A stretch of DNA of 64,000 bases from Aquabacter cavernae (GTDB lineage: Bacteria > Pseudomonadota > Alphaproteobacteria > Rhizobiales > Xanthobacteraceae), in contig NZ_RWKV01000008.1 in the NCBI RefSeq assembly GCF_003993795.1, positions 1,488,001 through 1,552,000 on the forward strand, in the 5' to 3' direction. This document shows positions 24,437 through 31,087 of the stretch, piece by piece (position 1 is the stretch's first letter; each line of letters starts with the position of its first letter). Made by a program: the position numbers and the translations under genes. The notes beneath the pieces were generated by a model. It did not search any database. It worked only from the letters and a program-made list of their open reading frames with translations, and was not told where the DNA came from.

Positions 24437-24565
24437 TTGCGCAGCAACTTCATCCGCATCGCCCTGGTGGTGGCGCTCGGCCTGTCGGTGTCCGCCTGCG
24501 ACAAGTGCGGGAATTGGTTCGGCGGGAAGCCCGGCGCGTGCGGGGTCGAGCCGCTGCCGAAATAG
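24437..24565 (+). CDS. Tiny lipoprotein, 42 residues
   Basis: A short frame from TTG 24437 (GGGAG at 24424-24428) or GTG 24428 encodes RSNFIRIALVVALGLSVSAC followed by a short Cys/Gly-rich mature part (DKCGNWFGGKPGACGVEPLPK). LSVSAC is a good lipobox, so the mature peptide would be only about 23 residues, with three cysteines including the lipidated one. Very small Cys-containing lipoproteins of this pattern occur in related alphaproteobacteria, as far as I recall, but I know no function. The third-position GC bias supports real coding. Confidence 0.6.
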   Translation: MRSNFIRIALVVALGLSVSACDKCGNWFGGKPGACGVEPLPK

Positions 24566-24634
24566 CGCGCAGCAGCGTGCAGCCCGGCCGCGCATGGACG
24601 GCCGGGGAGACCAAATCAGTCTCAAAGGAAATGG

Positions 24635-25315
24635 TCAGGCGGGCAGCGTCGCCTGGATATTGCGGCCGGTGCGCTCGATATGGTCGCGCAGCAGGCGCAC
24701 TGCATCTTCCGCGCGCCGCTCGATCATGGCATGGGCAATGGCGGCATGCTCCGCCGGCACGTCCCGGTCCGGCTTGTGGCCCTTCAGGAAAATGCGCCGG
24801 TAGCGGTCCGACTGGTCGTGCAGCGTCTCGCAGAACTGGCGCAGCATGGGCATGCGGCATGCGGAGATGATTTCCGCATGGAAGGCGCGGTGCGCCCGCC
24901 CCCAATCCTCCTGCTCGGCAGTGGACGGCTCCTCGCGCGGGATGCGGCTGAGCACATGCAGCGCGCCCAGGATGCGCGCCTCCCAGGCGGCGTCCCCAAG
25001 CGCCATGGCCTCGCGGGCGGCAAGGCCCTCCAACTCCACGCGCAGGCGGATCACCTCGGCCAGATTCTCCTTGGAGACCGGCGCCACGCGATAGCCCCGC
25101 TGGTCCTCGATCTGGACCAGCCCCTCGCTCTCCAGCCGGCACAGGGCCTCGCGCAGCGGGCTGAGCGAGACGCCATAGGCCGCGCGCATGCGGTCCAGCA
25201 CCAGCTTGGCGCCCGGCATCAATTCCCCGCTCATGATGGCATCGCGCACCCGCGCGACCAGGGTCGAGGAAAGCGTGGTGCTGCCGGAAACGTCGAGGGT
25301 GCGCAGATCGGTCAT
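24635..25315 (-). CDS. GntR-family transcriptional regulator (FadR/FCD subgroup)
   Basis: 226 residues from ATG 25315, which overlaps the amidohydrolase stop (ATGA). The N-terminal winged helix (about 12-75) contains VARVRDAIMSGELMPGAKLV, YGVSLSPLREALCRLESEGL and the wing VQIEDQRGYRVAPVS. The FCD effector domain (about 85-215) supplies acidic and His ligands typical of metal or organic-acid binding (RAHRAFHAEIISACRMPML). It is co-transcribed with the amidohydrolase and divergent from the Bug-CMD-hydratase-aldolase operon, so it probably represses that catabolic cluster in response to its substrate. Confidence 0.92.
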   Translation of the reverse strand: MTDLRTLDVSGSTTLSSTLVARVRDAIMSGELMPGAKLVLDRMRAAYGVSLSPLREALCRLESEGLVQIEDQRGYRVAPVSKENLAEVIRLRVELEGLAAREAMALGDAAWEARILGALHVLSRIPREEPSTAEQEDWGRAHRAFHAEIISACRMPMLRQFCETLHDQSDRYRRIFLKGHKPDRDVPAEHAAIAHAMIERRAEDAVRLLRDHIERTGRNIQATLPA

Positions 25316-26226
25316 GCGGGATCCTGATTCAGGGGGCCGAAACCGTACAATTTTGCCGGCGTCTCCACCAGCGCCAGCTGCTGGGCCTCCGCATCCGGCA
25401 GCCACAGGGGGATGAGGTCCACCAGATCCCCGTCATTGGGCATGGGCACGGGGCAGATGGGATGGGGCCAGTTGCTGCCCCAGATCACCCGGTCCGGCCG
25501 CGCCTCCACCACCCGCTCGATCATGGGCAGCATGTCGGCGTGGGGATAGGGCTCCGAGGACAAGCGATAGAGGCTCGCCAGCTTCACATAGCAGCGGTCG
25601 GTGTCCAGGAGGCTCATGAGCACCTTGAAGGGCAGCGAATCCACGCCCTCCGCGCCGCCGATGCGCGCCATGTGGTCGAGGATGAACGGGCTCTGGACGG
25701 CTTCCAGCCGGGGCGCCACATCCACCAACTCGCTGGCCTTGTTGAAATGCAGCACCAGGTGCCAGCCCAGATCCAGCGTCTCGGCGGACAGGCGCTCCAG
25801 ATGGTCGAAGGACGCGCCACCGCTCACCACCGTGGACATGCGGCAGCCGCGCATGCCGCGCCGGTCCATGTCCACCAATTCCGCGCGCGGCAGGCCCGAG
25901 GGGATGACGGCGACGCCCCGCAGGCGCTCCGGCTCGCGGTCGAGCGCGTCCAGGGTGGCGCTGTTGTCCGTGCCGTGCGCCCCGCCATGGACGATCACCG
26001 CCCGGTCGATGCCCAGTGTCGCATGGAGGGCATCCAAATCCTCCAGGGTGCAGTCCTCGGGCGTGTAGGAGCGCTGCGGGCTGAAGGGGAAGCGCGCGGC
26101 GGGGCCGAAGACATGCACATGGGTGTCGCACGCCCCGCGCGGCAGGGTGAAACGCGGCCGCTTCGGCGCCCGGTCGGGGCCGGGGCAGGCATGCTGGGGA
26201 CGCAGCGGGGGGGCATCGACGGTCAT
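25312..26226 (-). CDS. Amidohydrolase-family metal-dependent hydrolase (COG3618, lactonase/PDC-hydrolase-like)
   Basis: 304 residues. The metal-binding HxH motif is seen as CDTHVHVFGP (about 33-42), with further His at LHFNKAS and DHMAR and the C-terminal Asp-containing WGSNWPHP. The layout matches the group containing 2-pyrone-4,6-dicarboxylate lactonase and related lactone hydrolases. It probably opens a lactone or cleaves a cyclic intermediate in the same aromatic or dicarboxylate pathway as the divergent operon. It is translationally coupled to the GntR regulator. Confidence 0.85.
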   Translation of the reverse strand: MTVDAPPLRPQHACPGPDRAPKRPRFTLPRGACDTHVHVFGPAARFPFSPQRSYTPEDCTLEDLDALHATLGIDRAVIVHGGAHGTDNSATLDALDREPERLRGVAVIPSGLPRAELVDMDRRGMRGCRMSTVVSGGASFDHLERLSAETLDLGWHLVLHFNKASELVDVAPRLEAVQSPFILDHMARIGGAEGVDSLPFKVLMSLLDTDRCYVKLASLYRLSSEPYPHADMLPMIERVVEARPDRVIWGSNWPHPICPVPMPNDGDLVDLIPLWLPDAEAQQLALVETPAKLYGFGPLNQDPA

Positions 26227-26325
26227 GAAAAGGGTCTCAAGTCCAATGGGCTTTCCAGCCCGCGGCGGGCCGCAAGCCGGCGAACATGATGCATTTGACG
26301 ACGGGTCGGCGGCGTGTAAATAGAT

Positions 26326-26359
26326 AAATCGATGATTTCAGAAAAATCGATGATAATTT
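26326..26359. promoter_or_regulatory. Twin direct-repeat operator candidate in the divergent control region
   Basis: AAATCGATGATTT (26326-26338) and AAATCGATGATAATTT (26344-26359) share AAATCGATGAT and begin 18 bases apart. They lie just upstream of the Bug gene, in the 146-base region shared with the GntR/amidohydrolase operon. The spacing of about two helical turns suits a dimeric repressor. Confidence 0.45.
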
Positions 26360-26372
26360 GATAGGAGAGGTC

Positions 26373-27359
26373 ATGCTTGCTCGTCGCTCGTTCCTTGCCC
26401 TGGCGGCCCTGGCACTCGCCGTGCCTGCCGCCGGCATCTCCGCCGCCCCGGCCGCTGCCGCCTTCCCGGATCGCCCGGTCCGCATCGTCGTCCCCTTCCC
26501 CCCGGGCGGCTCAAATGACGTGATCGCGCGCCTGCTGGCCGAGAACCTCTCCCAGCAGTGGAAGCAGCCGGTTATCGTGGACAACCGCTCCGGCGCGGGC
26601 GGAAACGTGGGCGCCGGCGAAGTGGCCCGCGCCGAGCCGGACGGCTACACCCTGCTGCTCTCCGCGCCCGGCCCGCTCGCCATCAATTCCTGGCTCTACA
26701 AGAGCCTCACCTATGATCCGCTGAAGGACTTCGCCCCCATCGCGCTGGTGGCGAACGTTCCGATCGTGCTGGCGGTGAACCCGCAGCTCAAGGTCAATTC
26801 GGTGAAGGAACTGGTGGCCCTGGCCAAGGCCGAGCCCGGCAAGCTGAACTACGGCTCCTCCGGCAACGGCACCACCAACCACCTGGCGGGCGAGCTGTTC
26901 GAGACGCTGGCCGGCATCAAGCTGGAGCACGTGCCCTATCGCGGCGCCGCCCCCGCCATGAACGACCTCGTCGCCGGCCACATCCCGGTGATGTTCGACA
27001 ACATGCCCGCCGTGCGCCCCCAGGTGGATGCGGGCAAGATCCGCGCGCTCGCCGTGTGCGGCACCCAGCGCTCGGCGCTCTTCCCCGAGCTGCCCACCAT
27101 GATCGAGGCGGGCGTGCCCGGCTTCGACGCCTCGGCCTGGTTCGGCATCGTCGCCCCGGCCAAGACCCCGCAGGCGGTGATGGACACCCTCATCGCCGGC
27201 GTGAAGGCCGCCCTCTCCCAGCCCGAGACCGTGAAGAAGTTCACGGACCTGGGCGCCGAGCCCGGCACCCTGTTCGGCCCTGCCTTCGGCAAGTTCCTGG
27301 AAACCGAAAGCACCAAGTGGGGCAAGGTCGTCACCGAGGCGGGCGTGAAGCTCGACTGA
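26373..27359 (+). CDS. Bug/TctC-family periplasmic solute receptor
   Basis: 328 residues from ATG 26373 with GGAGAGG upstream. A signal peptide (MLARRSFLALAALALAVPAA) precedes the mature domain, which opens FPDRPVRIVVPFPPGGSNDV and carries the conserved loops DNRSGAGGNVGAGEVARAEP and LNYGSSGNGTTNHLAGELF. Bug proteins bind carboxylates and aromatic acids for tripartite tricarboxylate transporters. No TctA/TctB membrane genes are adjacent, so this is an orphan receptor. It is the first gene of the catabolic operon and presumably captures its substrate. Confidence 0.93.
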   Translation: MLARRSFLALAALALAVPAAGISAAPAAAAFPDRPVRIVVPFPPGGSNDVIARLLAENLSQQWKQPVIVDNRSGAGGNVGAGEVARAEPDGYTLLLSAPGPLAINSWLYKSLTYDPLKDFAPIALVANVPIVLAVNPQLKVNSVKELVALAKAEPGKLNYGSSGNGTTNHLAGELFETLAGIKLEHVPYRGAAPAMNDLVAGHIPVMFDNMPAVRPQVDAGKIRALAVCGTQRSALFPELPTMIEAGVPGFDASAWFGIVAPAKTPQAVMDTLIAGVKAALSQPETVKKFTDLGAEPGTLFGPAFGKFLETESTKWGKVVTEAGVKLD

Positions 27360-27413
27360 TCCCGACCGGAGCCGCATTACGCATGCCCTGACAGCTGCTG
27401 CGGTTCCCGGCCC

Positions 27414-27443
27414 GGAGGCCGGCCTGTTTCCAGGCCGGCCTCC
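27414..27443. other. Perfect 13-bp intercistronic hairpin
   Basis: GGAGGCCGGCCTG (27414-27426), loop TTTC and CAGGCCGGCCTCC (27431-27443) form a perfect stem between the Bug and CMD genes. No T run follows immediately, so it may stabilise the upstream mRNA or attenuate rather than end transcription outright. Confidence 0.65.
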
Positions 27444-27468
27444 AACCCTTTCTTTGCGGGAGAGCCAT

Positions 27469-27840
27469 ATGACCGAGCGCCCCAGCCTCCAAGATTTTGA
27501 ACGCCGCTACGAAGACATGATCGGCTTCACGCCGCCCAAGATCGCCAAGCGCCTCAAGCTGGGCATGCGGGTGGATCCCGACCTGGTCGCTGCCATCGAG
27601 GATTGGCGCATCGCCGCGCTCACGCCCGACGCGCTGGACCAGAAGTCGGTGCAGCTCATGTGCTTCGCCATCCTCCTCGTGCAGACCTCGGAAGCCGCCG
27701 CCAACCACGCGAAGGCCGCCATCAAGGCCGGCGCGACGCTGGAAGAGCTGCACGCCGCCGCCGGCATCGCCGCGCTGTTCCGGGGCGTCGCCGCCTTCAA
27801 CATGGCCGGCGAAATCCTGGCGAACCTGTTCCCCGAGTGA
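27469..27840 (+). CDS. Carboxymuconolactone decarboxylase-like (CMD) family protein
   Basis: 123 residues from ATG 27469 with GGGAGAG upstream. The all-helical CMD/AhpD fold is recognisable in LTPDALDQKSVQLMCFAILL, NHAKAAIKAGATLEELHAAA and GIAALFRGVAAFNMAGEI. The CxxC pair of the peroxide-reducing AhpD branch is absent (the site reads TSEAAANH), so a thiol peroxidase role is unlikely. A decarboxylase or isomerase-type role in the same pathway as the following hydratase and aldolase is inferred from context only. Confidence 0.8.
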   Translation: MTERPSLQDFERRYEDMIGFTPPKIAKRLKLGMRVDPDLVAAIEDWRIAALTPDALDQKSVQLMCFAILLVQTSEAAANHAKAAIKAGATLEELHAAAGIAALFRGVAAFNMAGEILANLFPE

Positions 27841-27880
27841 TCTGAACACTCATCTTTGACCAAGGCATTTTTGCCAGAGT

Positions 27881-27898
27881 GATCATTGCCCAATGATC
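27881..27898. promoter_or_regulatory. Perfect palindrome upstream of the hydratase gene
   Basis: GATCATTG-CC-CAATGATC is a perfect 8-bp inverted repeat with a two-base centre. A TTGACC hexamer lies at 27856-27861, so the palindrome would overlap the -10 region of an internal promoter. It is a candidate operator for the divergent GntR protein or another regulator. Confidence 0.45.
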
Positions 27899-27960
27899 CT
27901 CCAAGAATGACCTTTCCAGACTGAGGCGCCCCCGCGCGCCCCGCGTGACCGGAGACACCC

Positions 27961-28743
27961 ATGCTCACAGAAGCCGAGCGCCAGGCCGCCGTCGAAATCC
28001 TCCTGAAGGCCGAGGCGGACCGCAAGCAGGCCACCCAGCTGTCCATCACCTATCCGCATATCGAGATCGAGGATTCCTACGCCATCTCCACGGCGGTGAT
28101 GGAACACAAGGTGAAGAACGGCTCGAAGCTCATCGGCCACAAGATCGGCCTCACCTCCAAGGCCATGCAGGCCTCCTCGCAGATCGACGAGCCGGATTAC
28201 GGCCATCTGCTGGACTACATGCTGCTGAACGACGGCGCGAAGGTCCGCCATGAGGATTTCTGCGTGCCGCGCGTGGAGCCGGAGCTGACCTTCATCCTGA
28301 AGGAGCCGCTCAAGGGCCCCGGCATCGGCCTCGTGGACGTGCTGCGCGCCACCGAATGGGTGGTGCCCTCCATCGAGATCATCGATGCGCGCGTGCAGAA
28401 CCCCCGCAAGATCACCGACACCGTGGCCGATAACGGCGCGGGCGCGGGCATCGTGCTGGGCGGCCGCCCGGTGCGTCCGACCGACGTGGACCTGCGCTGG
28501 GTGGGCGCGGTCTTCTATCGCAATTCCGAGATCGAAGAGACCGGCCTCGCGGCGGGCGTGCTCGGCCATCCGGCCATGGCCATCGCCTGGCTCGCCAACA
28601 AGGTGGGCCGCTTCGGCACGGTGCTGGAGCCCGGCCACCTGATGCTCTCCGGCTCCTTCACCCGGCCGGTCTTCGCCGCCAAAGGCGACACGCTGCATGC
28701 GGACTTCGGCCCGCTCGGCTCCGTCGCCGTCCAGTTCGTCTGA
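27961..28743 (+). CDS. 2-oxo-hept-4-ene-1,7-dioate hydratase-like protein (HpaH family)
   Basis: 260 residues of the hydratase/decarboxylase branch of the FAH superfamily. Metal ligands appear in RVEPELTFIL and PSIEIIDARV; KIGLTSKAMQASSQIDEPDY and the C-terminal DFGPLGSVAVQFV are typical of HpaH. HpaH hydrates the 2-oxo-diene formed after ring cleavage and isomerisation in homoprotocatechuate breakdown. The next gene encodes the matching aldolase, supporting the assignment; a 4-pentenoate-type hydratase (MhpD-like) is the alternative. Confidence 0.85.
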   Translation: MLTEAERQAAVEILLKAEADRKQATQLSITYPHIEIEDSYAISTAVMEHKVKNGSKLIGHKIGLTSKAMQASSQIDEPDYGHLLDYMLLNDGAKVRHEDFCVPRVEPELTFILKEPLKGPGIGLVDVLRATEWVVPSIEIIDARVQNPRKITDTVADNGAGAGIVLGGRPVRPTDVDLRWVGAVFYRNSEIEETGLAAGVLGHPAMAIAWLANKVGRFGTVLEPGHLMLSGSFTRPVFAAKGDTLHADFGPLGSVAVQFV

Positions 28744-28751
28744 GGCCCGCC

Positions 28752-29516
28752 ATGGAGCTTCCGCGCAACGCCTTCAAGCACGCCTTGGCGAAGGGCGAGC
28801 GCCAGATCGGCCTCTGGTGCAGCCTGTGCAGCAACATCACCGTGGAAGTCGTGTCGGATTCCGGCTTCGACTGGCTGCTGCTGGACACCGAGCACTCGCC
28901 CAACGAGCTGCCCGCCGTGCTCACCCAGCTCCAGGCGGCGCGCGGGGGCACCGCCACGCCCATCGTGCGCCCCTCCTCCAATGATCCGGTGCAGATCAAG
29001 CGCCTGCTGGATATCGGCGCGCCGGGCCTGCTCATTCCCTATGTGCAGGATGTGGAAGAGGCCCGCCGTGCCGTCGCCGCCGCGCGCTATGCGCCCGCCG
29101 GCTTCCGGGGCGTGACGGGTTCGGGCCGCGCCAGCCGCTATGGCCGCGTGCCCGGCTATCTGCAGAAGGCCGAGAGCGAAATCTCCGTCCTGCTGCAGGT
29201 GGAGACGCGCGAGGCCATGGACCAGTTGGAGGCCATCGCCTCCGTGGAGGGCGTGGACGGCATCTTCATCGGCCCCGCCGACCTTTCCACCTCCTATGGC
29301 CATTACGGCAACTGGTCGTCCCCCGAAATGCAGGCGGTGATCAAGGACGCGGCGACGCGCCTTGCGGCGCTGGGCAAGCCGGCGGGCATCCTCACCGCAA
29401 ACGAGGACGAGGCCCGGCGCTTCATCGAATGGGGCTACAGCTTCGTGGCGGTGGGGGCCGATCTCGGCCTGCTGCGCAATGCCGCCGACGCCCTTGCCAA
29501 GCGCTTCACGGCCTGA
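28752..29516 (+). CDS. 4-hydroxy-2-oxoheptanedioate aldolase-like protein (HpcH/HpaI family)
   Basis: 254 residues of the class II pyruvate aldolase family. Signatures are QIGLWCSLCSNITVEVVSDS, the catalytic His region LLLDTEHSPNE, RPSSNDPVQIKRLLDIGAPG, the metal ligand in LLQVETREAM and DGIFIGPADLSTSYG. It splits the hydrated C7 product into pyruvate and succinic semialdehyde. It begins eight bases after the hydratase stop. The upstream ring-cleavage and dehydrogenase genes (hpaD, E, F) are not nearby, so the cluster provides only the lower end of such a route. Confidence 0.88.
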   Translation: MELPRNAFKHALAKGERQIGLWCSLCSNITVEVVSDSGFDWLLLDTEHSPNELPAVLTQLQAARGGTATPIVRPSSNDPVQIKRLLDIGAPGLLIPYVQDVEEARRAVAAARYAPAGFRGVTGSGRASRYGRVPGYLQKAESEISVLLQVETREAMDQLEAIASVEGVDGIFIGPADLSTSYGHYGNWSSPEMQAVIKDAATRLAALGKPAGILTANEDEARRFIEWGYSFVAVGADLGLLRNAADALAKRFTA

Positions 29517-29543
29517 CGGACGCGCGGCAGAAACACAAGGTCC

Positions 29544-29567
29544 GGCCGCCGGGCATGACCGGCGGCC
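29544..29567. terminator. Hairpin between convergent genes
   Basis: GGCCGCCGG, loop GCATGA (after one unpaired-G ambiguity) and CCGGCGGCC followed by TT. It fills the 51-base gap between the aldolase gene and the convergent membrane-protein gene, ending right at the latter's stop codon. It probably ends the + strand operon. Confidence 0.55.
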
Positions 29568-29936
29568 TTAGGCCACGAGATAGCCGAGGCAGAGGGAGAT
29601 GGCGAGCAGCGTCCCCGAAACCGCGGCGGCGTGGCGCGCGAACAGGAAATAGGCGTCCTTCAGGGCTGTGGAGACCATGCGCCGCAATTGGCTGTCGGCG
29701 CCATGAAGGGGCTCGGGCTGCAACCCGATCCTCTCGGTGGAGCGCTCCTCGGAGGTGTCGAGGCCGGTGGTCTTGAGAATGAGGACGAGGGCAAGGACCA
29801 GGCAGAGGATGCCGCCCATCTGGAAGGCAAGGCGCGGATTATAGCTGAGCCCGGCCATGACGGCGGCAATCGCGACCGCGGCATAGCCGCAGGCTCGGAA
29901 CACGGTGTTGCGCGCCAGTCGGTTGATCTCTTCCAT
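29568..29936 (-). CDS. Small membrane protein, unknown function
   Basis: 122 residues from ATG 29936 (MEEINRLARNTVFRACGYAA), which has GGAG/GAGG upstream. Hydrophobic segments at about 15-32, 40-57 and 100-120 predict two to three membrane spans, with a polar middle containing TSEERSTERIGLQPEPLHGA. I recognise no family. The longer open frame to 30119 adds a very polar 61-residue stretch with no evident function and no start signal. It is monocistronic between two + strand units. Confidence 0.65.
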   Translation of the reverse strand: MEEINRLARNTVFRACGYAAVAIAAVMAGLSYNPRLAFQMGGILCLVLALVLILKTTGLDTSEERSTERIGLQPEPLHGADSQLRRMVSTALKDAYFLFARHAAAVSGTLLAISLCLGYLVA

Positions 29937-30404
29937 GCCTCGGCTCCAGGGACCCGTGCAGTCTCTCCTGATCGGTTCAAACGACCCGCTCCGGCCGGCT
30001 TTTGCCGACCGACACCGGCTTGTGTCCCGTGTTCCTTCCGGCCGACGGTGCGCATGCGGCTTTCCGTGGCCGTCCCCTTCATCCCAAGATCGGCTTGCGC
30101 GAAGCTGGCCCCACCGCACAGCTTACACGGGAATCGCGCCCGACCACTGCTTTGGCGGCTGTTTCATCGGTCAGGTCCGTTCTGCCCGATGGGATCAGGC
30201 TCTGGACCCCCATTCCGCCCCGTGCTATCGGCGCTCAGCCTTCGGGCCGCATGATCTGTCTAACGGGATCCGGCACACGCCATGGTCTTAAGGGTGCAGC
30301 GACGACGATCGGGAGCCTCGCGCCTTCGCGCGCGCCTCCACCTGCCCGCCTGACCGGCCGCCCCGGCCGGAGCGGGACCATGTGCCCCTGCCCGGTTTTC
30401 CAAA
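29937..30404. other. 468-base intergenic region, no gene seen
   Basis: Divergent spacer between the small membrane protein and the GNAT gene. Short open frames on both strands lack the codon bias of their neighbours. I see no tRNA, repeat family member or long palindrome here; it presumably holds the two promoters. Confidence 0.6.
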
Positions 30405-30911
30405 ATGACTGAACTTCCCATCGCCCTCGCGCCGGAAATCCCCCAGGACGCCGACGCCATCGAGAAGCTGCACCGGCGGACCTTCGGTCCCGGCCGCTTC
30501 ACCCGCACGGCCTTCCGGCTGCGGGAGCAGGCGTCCCACGACCTCGCGCTCTCCTTCACGGCCCATGTGGGCACCATGATGGTGGGCTCGGTGCGGCTCA
30601 CCCCCATCGCCATCGGCGATACCCCTGCCCTGCTGCTGGGTCCGCTGACCGTGGAGCCGCCGTTCCGCTCGGTGGGCATCGGCGCGCGGCTCATGGACGT
30701 GAGCCTGGAGGCGGCGAAGGCCGCCGGGCATACGCTCGTGGTCCTGGTGGGCGACGCCCCCTATTACAGCCGCTTCGGCTTCAAGCATGTGCCGCCCGGC
30801 CGCATCACGCTTCCCGGCCCGGTGGACCCTGCCCGCCTGCTGGTGGCGGAACTGCAGGATAACGCCTTCGCAGGCGTGAGCGGCCCCGCCCGCGGCCTTC
30901 CGGCGGCGTAA
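30405..30911 (+). CDS. GNAT-family N-acetyltransferase (YhbS-like)
   Basis: 168 residues of the GNAT fold. The acetyl-CoA-binding segment is LGPLTVEPPFRSVGIGARLM (about 79-98), where the usual R/Q-x-x-G-x-G/A reads RSVGIGA, followed by YYSRFGFKHVPPG, a typical YhbS-group motif. It probably acetylates a small molecule or protein amine; the substrate is unknown. It has no close partner: ftsK converges on it across a repeat-bearing gap. Confidence 0.88.
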   Translation: MTELPIALAPEIPQDADAIEKLHRRTFGPGRFTRTAFRLREQASHDLALSFTAHVGTMMVGSVRLTPIAIGDTPALLLGPLTVEPPFRSVGIGARLMDVSLEAAKAAGHTLVVLVGDAPYYSRFGFKHVPPGRITLPGPVDPARLLVAELQDNAFAGVSGPARGLPAA

Positions 30912-30988
30912 AGGCGGGGATCGGGGGTTTCGACCGGGCGCGGGTCTTTGCATCCCGGCTGGGCCCTGTTCACACCCTCTGCTCTCTG

Positions 30989-31036
30989 CCCCCTCCCCAA
31001 CCCTCCCCCGCAAGCGGGAGAGGGTTGGGGAGGGGG
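30989..31036. repeat. G/C-rich palindromic repeat, single 48-bp palindrome
   Basis: CCCCCTCCCCAACCCTCCCC and the following CGC form one arm, AA the centre, and GCGGGAGAGGGTTGGGGAGG with GGG the other; 23-bp arms with one mismatch. It is the same family as the copies near 21.5 and 42.6 kb and again lies between convergent genes (GNAT and ftsK). Confidence 0.9.
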
Positions 31037-31087
31037 AAATGGCAAGACCGCAACGCCCGAGGCGGAAAGCGCTTAATACCCCCGCCG

